Assembly: GCA_002350845.1 (NCBI GenBank)
Contig: DEFL01000026.1
Span: 2,815-66,814 of the forward strand
Direction: 5' to 3'
Length of the DNA stretch: 64,000 nt
Origin: Christensenella sp. UBA2853
GTDB lineage: Bacteria > Bacillota > Clostridia > Christensenellales > Aristaeellaceae
The notes below the pieces were generated by a model. It saw only the letters and a program-made list of their open reading frames with translations, was not told where the DNA came from and ran no database searches. This document shows, one piece after another, positions 49,750 through 58,438 of the stretch. The translations under genes and the position numbers were made by a program. Each line of letters opens with the position of its first letter. Position 1 is the stretch's first letter.

Positions 49750-51723
49750 TCAGCCCACTTTTTCGAGGACAGGGATGACATCCAGCGGTGCAGGCACCGT
49801 GATGGTCTGCCGGCCCTCGTAGGTTTTTCCTGTTTCGACATCCTTCCATGTGCCCGCAGGCAGATAGAGCGTCCGCTCCCGCACACCGGCTTCCATGACC
49901 GGTGCAACCAGATATCGGCTGCCAAACATGTACTGATCCTGCATCACGGCGCATTTCTCGTCATCCGGGAAAGCGTAGAACATGCCGCGCAGCAGCGGGG
50001 TGCCCTTTTCGTGGGCTTCCTGCATCAGGCCGCGCACATAGTCGCGAAGTTCTTCTCTCCGGTTCAGATACTTGACCAGAATGGGATAGGCTTCTTCGCC
50101 GAAGCTCCAGACCTCATTGTCGCTGCCGGAGTTCAGCACACGGGTGCCGTCCTTGCGGTAGACAGCCTCGGACGGCTGACGGTCGCCGTGCAGACGCATG
50201 ACAGGGCAGTAGCAGCCCCACTGGAACCAGCGCACGAGCAGCTCGCGGAAGGCGGGATCCTTGGTGACGCCTGCGTGGAAGCCGCCGATATCGGTGGTCC
50301 ACCACGGAATACCGGCTACACCCATGCTGATGCCTGCGCAGACCTGGCGGCGGAAATAGCTCCAGTCACTCATGATGTCGCCGCTCCAGACCAGGGCGCC
50401 GTATCTCTGGCTGCCGGCCCAGGCGCAGCGCAGAAGGTTGACCGGGTTTTCCTGACCGGCTTCCTTCATGCCCTCATAGAACAGACGGGCATAATACTGC
50501 GGCCATACATTGCCGACCTGCTGGTTGGTTCCGATGTGATACCGGTAGGCCTTGAAGTCATATGTGCCATACTCGGGCTCCGCTTCGTCGAGCCAGAAGA
50601 CACGGATGCCGTAATCGTAATAGTTCTTCTTGATCTTTTTCCAGACATACTTCCGTGCACGGGGATTGGTGGCATCAAAGAACATGCTGTCCTCAACAAA
50701 GCGCATGCCGATCTGTTCGCCGTACTCTGCGCGCACCAGCAGGCCCTGCTGAAGCATCTCGGGATAGTTTTCAGAGGTCAGAGCGACCTGCGGCCAGACG
50801 GAGACCATGAGCTCAATGCCCATTTCCTTGAGTTCTTTGACCATGGCGGCAGGATCCGGGAAGAATTCCGGATCAAACCGGTAGTCGCCCATGTGCGGCC
50901 AGTGGAAAAAGTCGCAGACAATGACGTCAATCGGGAGATTGCGGCGCTTGTATTCGCGTGCCACTTCCAGGAGCTGTTCCTGGTTCCAGTAGCGCAGCTT
51001 GCACTGCCAGAAACCGAGGCCGTACTCGGGCATCATGGGCGGGAAGCCGGTGGCGCGGGCATAGTTCAGGCTGATATCCGCAGGCTGATCCCCGGCGGTT
51101 ACCCAGTAGTCCAGCTGCTTGGTGGTATCCGCGTGCCAGACCGTGCGGTTATTGCAGAAGGAAACGGAGCCGATCGCAGGATTGTGCCAGAGGAATCCGT
51201 AGCCGCGGCTGGAGATGTACATGGGAACACTGGCCTGAGAATTGCGGTGGGCGAGCTCAAGGTTGCAGCCCTTCCAGTCCAGGCATTCTTCCTGGTACTG
51301 GCCCATGCCGTAGATGTGCTCGCCGTCTTCGCCCTTAAAGGTCGCCGTCAGCGCATAGTCACCGCCGAGGTGGGGCTCAAACTTCCGCGCGTTGAGGACG
51401 AGTGCGTTTTCACCGTCTGTTTCTTCCAGAAGGACCTGATGGTGCTGGTTGACGAACGTGATGTGCGCCTTCTGCTTCCATCCGCGGACTTCCACCTGCG
51501 CGGTGATCTTTCCGCAGCGCACAAAGGCGTGGGTTTCATCCGTGACGGCGGTTTCCACATCCTCGCAGGGGACAGGATCCAGCAGGGCAAAGCGGTCGTC
51601 CCGCACATCGCCCATCAGGACGGAGCGCACGCGCAGGCTGTCCGGGCCCCAGGGCTCAATGACCAGTGTTTCTCCGCTGTTGCGCCAGATCAGCTGGCTG
51701 CCGTTGATTTCAAAAAACTCCAT
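49750..51723 (-). CDS. Alpha-xylosidase/alpha-glucosidase of family GH31 (YicI-like)
   Basis: The 657-residue enzyme has an N-terminal beta-sandwich (about 1-210), the barrel with GLGFWQCKLRYWNQEQLLEV, and the nucleophile motif VFWLDEAEPEYG, in which aspartate 379 is catalytic. The KQLDYWVTAG and FVEDSMFFD segments are typical of YicI-type alpha-xylosidases. No signal peptide is present, so it acts on imported oligosaccharides. It is the last gene of the ABC-GH127-GH31 operon, 13 bases after GH127. Confidence 0.88.
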   Translation of the reverse strand: MEFFEINGSQLIWRNSGETLVIEPWGPDSLRVRSVLMGDVRDDRFALLDPVPCEDVETAVTDETHAFVRCGKITAQVEVRGWKQKAHITFVNQHHQVLLEETDGENALVLNARKFEPHLGGDYALTATFKGEDGEHIYGMGQYQEECLDWKGCNLELAHRNSQASVPMYISSRGYGFLWHNPAIGSVSFCNNRTVWHADTTKQLDYWVTAGDQPADISLNYARATGFPPMMPEYGLGFWQCKLRYWNQEQLLEVAREYKRRNLPIDVIVCDFFHWPHMGDYRFDPEFFPDPAAMVKELKEMGIELMVSVWPQVALTSENYPEMLQQGLLVRAEYGEQIGMRFVEDSMFFDATNPRARKYVWKKIKKNYYDYGIRVFWLDEAEPEYGTYDFKAYRYHIGTNQQVGNVWPQYYARLFYEGMKEAGQENPVNLLRCAWAGSQRYGALVWSGDIMSDWSYFRRQVCAGISMGVAGIPWWTTDIGGFHAGVTKDPAFRELLVRWFQWGCYCPVMRLHGDRQPSEAVYRKDGTRVLNSGSDNEVWSFGEEAYPILVKYLNRREELRDYVRGLMQEAHEKGTPLLRGMFYAFPDDEKCAVMQDQYMFGSRYLVAPVMEAGVRERTLYLPAGTWKDVETGKTYEGRQTITVPAPLDVIPVLEKVG

Positions 51724-51736
51724 AATGAATCTCCCT

Positions 51737-53572
51737 TCATGTGCCCTGGTGCTGTCTGTCAACGGCCTCAAGGTCCGGATAAATGCGGTTGTACATATAG
51801 TACCATTTCATGAGCCCCACAGTGTAGTAAGGCTGAAAGGTTCTGCAGATCTGCGGATAGATGCCGCTGTGCCCGGGCAGTGTGCGGAACGTGTTGTCTT
51901 CGCCTTCGACCGGTTCAAACCAGGTCTCCGGATGCTCCCTGTCGCCGACCAGAACCGTCATTTCATCGCAGCACAGGACCAGCGGTCCGTAGCAGAGCGC
52001 GACGGCATTGGGATGCTCGGGATCCACAGCCTTGAATTTCAGCGTGTAGGGGAGGGTGAGCGTCACTTCATCCCCGTCCTGCCAGGTTCTGTCAAGGGTC
52101 AGCCAGGTATTGGGCGTGATGGGCAGCGCTTCCTCGGTGCCGTTGATGACAAGGCGGCAGTCATGGTCCGCCCACGCAGGCACACGGATGTTCAGACGGA
52201 AGGCGGCCGGCGCCTGCAGCTTCAGGCGGAAGTGCGCTTCAGGTTTGCGCGGGAAGTCGCCGTCACTGACCAGCACAGCGGTTGTGCCGCCTGCGGTAAA
52301 GGTGATCTCTGCGGGGATCAGCTGGCTGACATAGACGCCCTGATCGTCGAAATAGGCGATCATGTTGGCGTACTCGGCCGTGTCCTGCGGGAAGGTGCCC
52401 GTGCAGCACTGCCAGACAAAGTTCTGTCCCATGTGCTGCAGACGGCGGTCCTCGTAGGACTTGATCGCGCCGTCGAGGAAATAGCTGGCATAGTACAGCA
52501 CCTGCCCCTTGGGCGTGATCGGGGGCTGGCCGAGCGTGCCGTTGATGAGCAGCTTTTCGCACCAGTCGCCGTAGCGCGCGTCCCCGGTGAGGCGGAGCAG
52601 ATAATGGCAGAGCTTGAAGACGGCCCAGCTGCAGCAGCTGACCTCACAGCTGCCCCATGCGTCCGAGCGCGTGGCCGGGGCGCCGACAAAGTTTCTGTAA
52701 ATGAGCTTGCCCGTCCGGGTCAGCTCGTTGTCCCAGGTCGGAAGCACCGAGTTCCCGAGATAGCCGGGATCCTCGCCGAAGAGGGTTTCCCCGGGCCCGT
52801 ATCCGCCGGTGGCAAAGATGTGGCGTGAGGTGAGCACATCGTAGGCATTGCGGATGACATCCAGGTAGTGCGGGTCTTCGGTCACCATATAGGCGCGGGC
52901 TGCCGAGGACAGGCTGTTGACATGGCTGTAGGCATGGCGCGGTCCAACGTCATCCTTTCCGGCGGCCAGCTTGTCCCAGAGATAGGGGTAAAGCCAGTCT
53001 TTGGCCATGTCCAGGTAGATGGGATCTCCCAGCAGCTGATAGGCCCGGAACAGGTTTTCCGGCAGGGTGTACCATTCGATCTGGCCGTGCATCCTTTCAT
53101 CCTGCAGGCCGTCGCGCGGGATATCGGTGATGAACCTGGCCCTGGCGTACTGCGTGATGCGCAGCACCCAGGGTTTGACCTCATCGCAGCCCATGAATTC
53201 GATCATGTCCAGGAAACCGCCGAGGAATTTTTCCCAGACATAGGTGCCGCAGTCGAGCAGGTCCTCGTTCTTTTCGACGCACTCAGCCCACCCGTGAAAC
53301 AGGTCCATGGCCTTGTCATAGATCCGCTGGTCGCGGGTGTTGCTGTACCATTTGGCGTAGGCACCCAGGTACTGCCCGATGGACGGGCCCCAGCCGACCA
53401 TGCCGTCGACATGTGAGGGGATGCCGGCCCGGAGGCGGTAGCGGTGGAGGATATCGTCATTGGAAGGATGTTCCAGATACAGAGCGATCGTTTCGTCGCG
53501 CTGGCTGCGGAACGGGCTGTCAAGCAGTGTGACATTCCGGTAGTCAGCCCCGCGAAGTCTTGCCTGAATCAT
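51737..53572 (-). CDS. GH127/DUF1680 enzyme, probable beta-L-arabinofuranosidase
   Basis: The 611-residue protein has the alpha/alpha-barrel typical of DUF1680 (DAYAKWYS-like start, IYDKAMDLFHGW, HVNSLSSAARAY) and C-terminal beta domains. In HypBA1 the active site uses a glutamate and zinc-bound cysteines, with 79 residues between the glutamate and the Cys-Cys pair. Here E310 and C389-C390 (VWQCCTGTF) have the same spacing, while the third cysteine is shifted (S312, C313). It probably removes beta-L-arabinofuranose in the cytoplasm. It precedes the GH31 gene and follows the importer permeases. Confidence 0.83.
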   Translation of the reverse strand: MIQARLRGADYRNVTLLDSPFRSQRDETIALYLEHPSNDDILHRYRLRAGIPSHVDGMVGWGPSIGQYLGAYAKWYSNTRDQRIYDKAMDLFHGWAECVEKNEDLLDCGTYVWEKFLGGFLDMIEFMGCDEVKPWVLRITQYARARFITDIPRDGLQDERMHGQIEWYTLPENLFRAYQLLGDPIYLDMAKDWLYPYLWDKLAAGKDDVGPRHAYSHVNSLSSAARAYMVTEDPHYLDVIRNAYDVLTSRHIFATGGYGPGETLFGEDPGYLGNSVLPTWDNELTRTGKLIYRNFVGAPATRSDAWGSCEVSCCSWAVFKLCHYLLRLTGDARYGDWCEKLLINGTLGQPPITPKGQVLYYASYFLDGAIKSYEDRRLQHMGQNFVWQCCTGTFPQDTAEYANMIAYFDDQGVYVSQLIPAEITFTAGGTTAVLVSDGDFPRKPEAHFRLKLQAPAAFRLNIRVPAWADHDCRLVINGTEEALPITPNTWLTLDRTWQDGDEVTLTLPYTLKFKAVDPEHPNAVALCYGPLVLCCDEMTVLVGDREHPETWFEPVEGEDNTFRTLPGHSGIYPQICRTFQPYYTVGLMKWYYMYNRIYPDLEAVDRQHQGT

Positions 53573-53650
53573 GTGTTTTGTCCTCGATTCTTCAAAAAAT
53601 GCGGGAGCATTCCGAAAGAATACCCCCGCAGGGTGCACGATGGAAATGAA

Positions 53651-54589
53651 TTAACCCTTGACAGCACCGATCATGACGCCCTTCTCGAAGTACTTCTGCA
53701 CGAAAGGATAGACGCACAGGATCGGGACGGTGGAGACGATCATGACGGCATACTTGACCTGGTCAGCTGAGGACTGGCCGTAGCCGCCCTGCACGCCGCC
53801 GTTGCCGCTGGCATAGGCTTCGTTGAGCAGCAGGATGCGGCGCAGCACCATCTGCAGCGGTTCATTGCTCTGCTTGTAGTTGTAGACCAGGGCATTGAAG
53901 TAATCGTTCCAGTGGAACACGCCGTAATACAGGATTTCCACGGAGATCACGGCCTTGGAGAGCGGAATGACCACTTTCCAGAAATAGGTGAAATGGTCGC
54001 ATCCGTCGAGGATGGCGGCTTCATACAGATCATTGGGTATGCTGTTCTGAATGAAGGTTCTGGCGATGATCAGGTTGTAGGTGTTCACGGCCACAAAGAT
54101 GATCAGAATCAGCTTGGTGCTGATCAGGCCCAGATTGCTGATGGTCATGTACAGCGGGACCAGACCGCCGGAAAAGTACATCGTGAACACGAAGTAGGTC
54201 ATGACCACATTGCGCGCGCGGAAATCCGGGCGGGACAGGGCATAGGCAGCGGGCATCGTCACAGCGAGGTTCAGGGCTGTGCCGGCGACCACATAGATGA
54301 TCGTGTTCATGTAGCCGTTCCAGATACGGCTGTCGGAGAATACCTGCTCATAGCCGTAGAACCGGACATCCATGGGCAGGAAGGTGACCTTGCCCTGGTT
54401 GACCAGGTCCGAGTTGGAGATGGAGGCAATGACGACAAACCAGAGCGGATAGAGAATGATCAGAAAACAGAGAATACTGAGAATGAGCACGACGGCGCCG
54501 AAGATGCGGTCGCTCAGTGCATTTTCACGGATCTTGTTCCTGCGGACTTCCGTATTGCGCAGGTCTTTGGCGGGCTTTGTTGCAGTCAT
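53651..54589 (-). CDS. Carbohydrate ABC transporter permease, LplC-like
   Basis: The 312-residue permease has six membrane segments and an EAA loop (YEAAILDGCDHFTYFWKVVIP). With the LplB-like permease and the large binding protein it forms an oligosaccharide importer of the LplABC/YtcQ-YteP type, which usually relies on a shared ATPase encoded elsewhere; none is found in this operon. The ATG at 54589 follows AAGGAGG. Confidence 0.9.
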   Translation of the reverse strand: MTATKPAKDLRNTEVRRNKIRENALSDRIFGAVVLILSILCFLIILYPLWFVVIASISNSDLVNQGKVTFLPMDVRFYGYEQVFSDSRIWNGYMNTIIYVVAGTALNLAVTMPAAYALSRPDFRARNVVMTYFVFTMYFSGGLVPLYMTISNLGLISTKLILIIFVAVNTYNLIIARTFIQNSIPNDLYEAAILDGCDHFTYFWKVVIPLSKAVISVEILYYGVFHWNDYFNALVYNYKQSNEPLQMVLRRILLLNEAYASGNGGVQGGYGQSSADQVKYAVMIVSTVPILCVYPFVQKYFEKGVMIGAVKG

Positions 54590-54602
54590 GTTCAACCCCT
54601 CC

Positions 54603-55544
54603 TTACATCAGGCCGCTGCCGGTGACCTTCTTGCTGACCCAGTTGGCGGTGAGCAGGAAGACAAAGTTCACGACGTTCGTGAACAGACCGACGGCAGTAC
54701 CAAAGGAGAACTGGGAGGACTTGACACCCACGTCGTAGACGTAGGTTGAAATGACCTGTGATGCGCTCAGGTTCAGGGTGTTCTGCATCAGGAAGACCTT
54801 GTCAAATCCGACGTTGAGAATGCCGCCCATGTTCATGATGAGCAGGATCATGATGGTGGGGACCAGCACCGGGAACTCGATATGGACCACACGCTGCCAG
54901 CGGTTCGCACCGTCAATCTTGGCAGCATCATAGAGCTGGGTATCGACAGAGGACAGCGCGGCAATGTAGATGATGGAGTTCCATCCCATGCTCTGCCAGA
55001 TGCCGCTGCCCACATACATGCCGACAAAGTATTTCGCCTGGCCGAGGAGGTTGGCCTTGGGCGAGACGAGACCGATGGTCTTCATGAAGTCCGAGAGCAC
55101 GCCGCCCTTCTTGGCGAAGAGCACGTTGAGCATGGAGACCATAACCACGGTGGAAATGAAGTAGGGGATATACACCGTGGTCTGCACAGTGCGCTTCCAT
55201 TTGCTGGAACGGATCTGGTTGATAATCAGGGCCAGCACAATGGGGGCCGGGAAGCCGAGCAGGATACTGGTGGCAGAAATCGTGAAGGTGTTCTTCAGCG
55301 TTGTGCCGAACATGGAACTGGTGAAGTACTGTTCAAAGTACTTGAATCCTACCCATTTACCGCCGGTGATGCCGGTTTCAAAGCTGTATTCCCGGAAAGC
55401 GAGCTGAGCACCATACATGGGGATATAGCAGAATATGAAAATGTACACAACGGCCGGAAGGAGCATGACCCACAGCTGCCAGTCATGGGCCAGATACCAG
55501 CCAATACTGCGTTTTGACCGGCCTGTTTTTAAGCTTCCCTTCAT
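54603..55544 (-). CDS. Carbohydrate ABC transporter permease, LplB-like
   Basis: The 313-residue permease has six membrane segments, an N-terminal basic segment and an EAA loop (YDAAKIDGANRWQRVVHIEFP). It is followed 13 bases later by the LplC-like gene and preceded by the binding protein gene, from which it is separated by a hairpin. The start at 55544 follows AGGAGG. Confidence 0.9.
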   Translation of the reverse strand: MKGSLKTGRSKRSIGWYLAHDWQLWVMLLPAVVYIFIFCYIPMYGAQLAFREYSFETGITGGKWVGFKYFEQYFTSSMFGTTLKNTFTISATSILLGFPAPIVLALIINQIRSSKWKRTVQTTVYIPYFISTVVMVSMLNVLFAKKGGVLSDFMKTIGLVSPKANLLGQAKYFVGMYVGSGIWQSMGWNSIIYIAALSSVDTQLYDAAKIDGANRWQRVVHIEFPVLVPTIMILLIMNMGGILNVGFDKVFLMQNTLNLSASQVISTYVYDVGVKSSQFSFGTAVGLFTNVVNFVFLLTANWVSKKVTGSGLM

Positions 55545-55585
55545 AAATGGAAGACCTCCTGCGTGCAAAGACTGAAAAAGAAAGA

Positions 55586-55615
55586 TCGGGATGCGGACGT
55601 TTCTCCGCATCCCGA
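55586..55615 (-). terminator. Intercistronic hairpin after the binding-protein gene
   Basis: A perfect 12-bp stem (55604-55615 with 55586-55597) is followed by a U-rich stretch (ATCTTTCTTTTTC) on the minus strand. It lies between the binding protein and permease genes, where partial termination would raise the ratio of binding protein to permease. Confidence 0.75.
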
Positions 55616-55629
55616 AACGGGTTCAGGGA

Positions 55630-57207
55630 TTACTTTCCGCGATAAGCGTCGAAGGCAGCCTGGCGGATGGGCAGGATGGTGTCGAGACCGGCAGCCTTAG
55701 CAGCAGCTACATAGTCATCCCAGTCATCTTCCACATCGGATTCGCCGGTGAGCCACAGACCCCAGTAATTGTTGATGATGTTGTTGACGTTTGCCTGAGC
55801 AACGGCCATGGTGTTCTGGTCGTCGGAGGTGTACTTCATGAACATCTGCGGATAGTATTCATTTTCCATATCCACCAGAGCGATGGCGTCCTTGTACTGT
55901 TCGCGCTCGGTCAGGGCATAGACCATATCCTGGGTCATGTCGATCTGGGTGGAGCGGCGGATGTACATAGGAGCGTTGTCGGCGAAGGTGGAGGTCCACT
56001 TCCAGGTGCCGGAGTCGGTGGTCGGGTCGAGAGGCAGTTCAACCTTGAAATGGTTGTCGCCAACGACGGAGACGCAGCCGTCAGTGATGCCGCCGAACAG
56101 GCCCTCCACGGAGACGTCATAGCGATAGAACTGATCGATGAACTTCATGGCTGCTTCGGGATTGGCGCACTTTGCGCTCATGCAGACGCGGTTGCCGCTC
56201 ATGTTCAGGCCGGAGAAGTCATAGGGCCAGCGGGGAGCAACACCGGCATATTCGTCCACGTCATCGACGAAGGGACCGCAGGGAACATACTGATCATGGA
56301 GAACAGGACCGAACTTATCGGTTTCTTCCCAGCCCATCACGACGCCAACCAGAGCATTGCCGTTGCCGTCGCCGCGGGACAGAGACTGGAACATGGAGTA
56401 GTCGTTGGTGATGGCGTTCTCGTTGATCAGGCCTTCAGCATACAGATCAGCCAGATACTTCATCATGGCCTTGTAGCGCTCGTCAATGGCGAAAGCCTTG
56501 ACTTCGCCGTTCTCAGCAAAGTAGGAATCATAAGCCCAGTTGGTCAGCTGGATGCCCCAGGAGCCAATCAGGTTGTGGAGGCCGTAAGCGCCGCCGAACC
56601 AGCCATTGAAGTCCATGGGAACTTCGTCGGTTGCGTCGCCGTTGCCGTTGCAGTCGTTGTCACGGAAGGCCTCCAGAACGGTCTTGAGTTCGCTCAGGGT
56701 CTTCGGAACAGCCAGGCCCAGCTTGTCGAGCCAGACTTTGTTGACGAACATGACGGTGTTGGTGTCCGGCCACTTGCCCTGGAACTTCGGCACACCGTAG
56801 ATCTGGCCTTCGAGGGTCTTGGCAAGAGCCAGCGTGTCGGGCTCTTCTTCGAACATAGCCTGGACATTGGGAGCATACTGCAGAAGATCAGTCAGATCCA
56901 TGAACAGGCCCTTGTAGGTGGTGTAGTCGCTGTCATTGGTCGCGTTGAAGAGCAGGTCCGGGATGTCGCCAGAGGCGAAGCGGGTGGATTTCACCTGATT
57001 CCAGTCGGTGTAGATGACTTCCCAGGTCACATCGACGCCGGCGGCTTCTTCGATCTCGTCGACCCACTTCATTTCATCCACATGCTTGGTCAGCGGATGA
57101 GCGCAGAACAGAGCAGTCAGCTTGACCTTTTCGCCTTCAGCAGATGCGAAGGTGACCATGCTCATGAGCATAGCAGCTGCCAATACAAAAGCGAGAACCT
57201 TTTTCAT
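55630..57207 (-). CDS. LplA-like extracellular substrate-binding protein
   Basis: The 525-residue protein has a signal peptide (MKKVLAFVLAAAMLMSMVTF..ASA) and the large oligosaccharide-binding fold of the LplA/YtcQ family (YTTYKGLFMDLTDLL, YGVPKFQGKWPDTNTVMFVN). There is no lipobox cysteine before the cleavage site, so it is not an obvious lipoprotein, like the other binding protein of the window. It is first in the operon with the two permeases, GH127 and GH31, so arabinose- or xylose-containing oligosaccharides are likely ligands. GGAGGAAACC precedes the start. Confidence 0.88.
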   Translation of the reverse strand: MKKVLAFVLAAAMLMSMVTFASAEGEKVKLTALFCAHPLTKHVDEMKWVDEIEEAAGVDVTWEVIYTDWNQVKSTRFASGDIPDLLFNATNDSDYTTYKGLFMDLTDLLQYAPNVQAMFEEEPDTLALAKTLEGQIYGVPKFQGKWPDTNTVMFVNKVWLDKLGLAVPKTLSELKTVLEAFRDNDCNGNGDATDEVPMDFNGWFGGAYGLHNLIGSWGIQLTNWAYDSYFAENGEVKAFAIDERYKAMMKYLADLYAEGLINENAITNDYSMFQSLSRGDGNGNALVGVVMGWEETDKFGPVLHDQYVPCGPFVDDVDEYAGVAPRWPYDFSGLNMSGNRVCMSAKCANPEAAMKFIDQFYRYDVSVEGLFGGITDGCVSVVGDNHFKVELPLDPTTDSGTWKWTSTFADNAPMYIRRSTQIDMTQDMVYALTEREQYKDAIALVDMENEYYPQMFMKYTSDDQNTMAVAQANVNNIINNYWGLWLTGESDVEDDWDDYVAAAKAAGLDTILPIRQAAFDAYRGK

Positions 57208-57275
57208 TACGGTTTCCTCCTGTCTGATGTAGTTTTTTGACGATCCTGCGGACGCTTTTCGCGTTCGTTGGTTAT

Positions 57276-57304
57276 ATGATAATAACCGGAAAATGAAAAA
57301 ACAA
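57276..57304 (-). promoter_or_regulatory. Promoter of the oligosaccharide importer operon
   Basis: TTGTTT (57304-57299) and TATCAT (57281-57276) with a 17-base spacer on the minus strand, about 70 bases before the binding-protein start. Confidence 0.6.
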
Positions 57305-57432
57305 TGGAAAATGTGGCAAAAAGATGTAAATTCAGGTAACGAATGCCCGGCTTTTTGAAATGCCGCTTTTGCTGAACATTAATTAGGAAGAAAGATGCTG
57401 TCAAACTCCGGAAAAAATGCAGTTTCAGAGCA

Positions 57433-57461
57433 TTGAAACTTCCGAATTGTCATAATATAAT
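57433..57461 (+). promoter_or_regulatory. Promoter of the divergent AraC regulator
   Basis: TTGAAA (57433-57438) and a perfect TATAAT (57456-57461) with a 17-base spacer, one of the strongest promoters in the window. Confidence 0.7.
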
Positions 57462-57524
57462 GGGTAAAACCGGTAAAAAGATGGAGAAACCGGAAAAAAA
57501 CAGAAAAATTCGGTGAGGAAAACC

Positions 57525-58388
57525 ATGAGTTATACTGTTCTGACGCTTTCCAGTCAGCGCCGTGTGACGCTGTGCGGGACGAATGTCTATCCGGTACCGG
57601 AACAGCACCCGGACCGTGTGATGTCCGAGCATGACCTGCTGTATATCTACAGCGGGGAACAGCCGGTCACCCAGGAGGATGAGAGCTTCTCCCTGCAGAC
57701 CGGCGACCTGATGGTGCTGCGCGCAGGGAGCCATCACTATGGCTCGGGCACCTGCTCGGTCAATATGCGCTCCATTTTCATTCATTTGAATGCGCTGCCC
57801 GGCGATTACAAGGCCGAGGATCTGCCGCCGGAGGAAATCTCCGCGTCCATGGACACGCAGTCGGTGGTTCTGCCGACCGTGATCCACTGCGGTCAGAAAA
57901 ATGAATGTACACAGCTCATCAATGAAATCATTGATGTCTACTGGTCGCACCGCCCTGGCAAGGAGCGCCACCTGACGCTGCTGGTCAATCTCCTGCTCGA
58001 CGAGCTCGCGTTTGTGGGGATGGAGAGTGAGACCAGCCGCGAGGAGTGGACGGTGGCGGTCATCAGCCTGTTTAAAAAGCATCCGGAGAAAATGTACAGC
58101 CTGGAAGAGCTGGCTGAGAGCGTGAATATGAATGTGCGCACCATGTCGGCGAGATTCCGTGATATCATGGGCACGAGCATCCATCAGTACCAGATGGACT
58201 ACAAGCTGGAGGCCGCCTACAGGGATCTGCGAATCGGGGAGAAGAAGATCAAGGAGGTCGCCCTCAGCTACGGGTTCACGGACCCGTATTACTTCAGCCG
58301 CCAGTTCAAGAATAAGTTCGGGGTTTCGCCCAAACAGATCCGGCAGAGAGACCCGAGTGCGAATATCAACAGAACGCCGGTGATCTGA
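57525..58388 (+). CDS. AraC family regulator of the importer operon
   Basis: The 287-residue protein has an N-terminal sensor (LLYIYSGEQPV, LQTGDLMVLRAGSHHYG) and a C-terminal AraC domain with two helix-turn-helix motifs (SLEELAESVNMNVRTMSARF, KIKEVALSYGFTDPYYFSRQF). It is divergent from the binding protein gene across a 317-base region with one promoter in each direction, so it most likely activates the LplABC-GH127-GH31 operon. The ATG at 57525 follows GAGG. Confidence 0.88.
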   Translation: MSYTVLTLSSQRRVTLCGTNVYPVPEQHPDRVMSEHDLLYIYSGEQPVTQEDESFSLQTGDLMVLRAGSHHYGSGTCSVNMRSIFIHLNALPGDYKAEDLPPEEISASMDTQSVVLPTVIHCGQKNECTQLINEIIDVYWSHRPGKERHLTLLVNLLLDELAFVGMESETSREEWTVAVISLFKKHPEKMYSLEELAESVNMNVRTMSARFRDIMGTSIHQYQMDYKLEAAYRDLRIGEKKIKEVALSYGFTDPYYFSRQFKNKFGVSPKQIRQRDPSANINRTPVI

Positions 58389-58438
58389 GGGGACGGCGGG
58401 CAGTATCTGCCCGGAAGAAAAAAGCTGCAGAGTGCAGC

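Noticed and set aside
49624..51813. A 729-codon open frame on the plus strand
   Set aside because: It is antisense to the GH31 gene, has no ribosome binding site and no recognisable domain.
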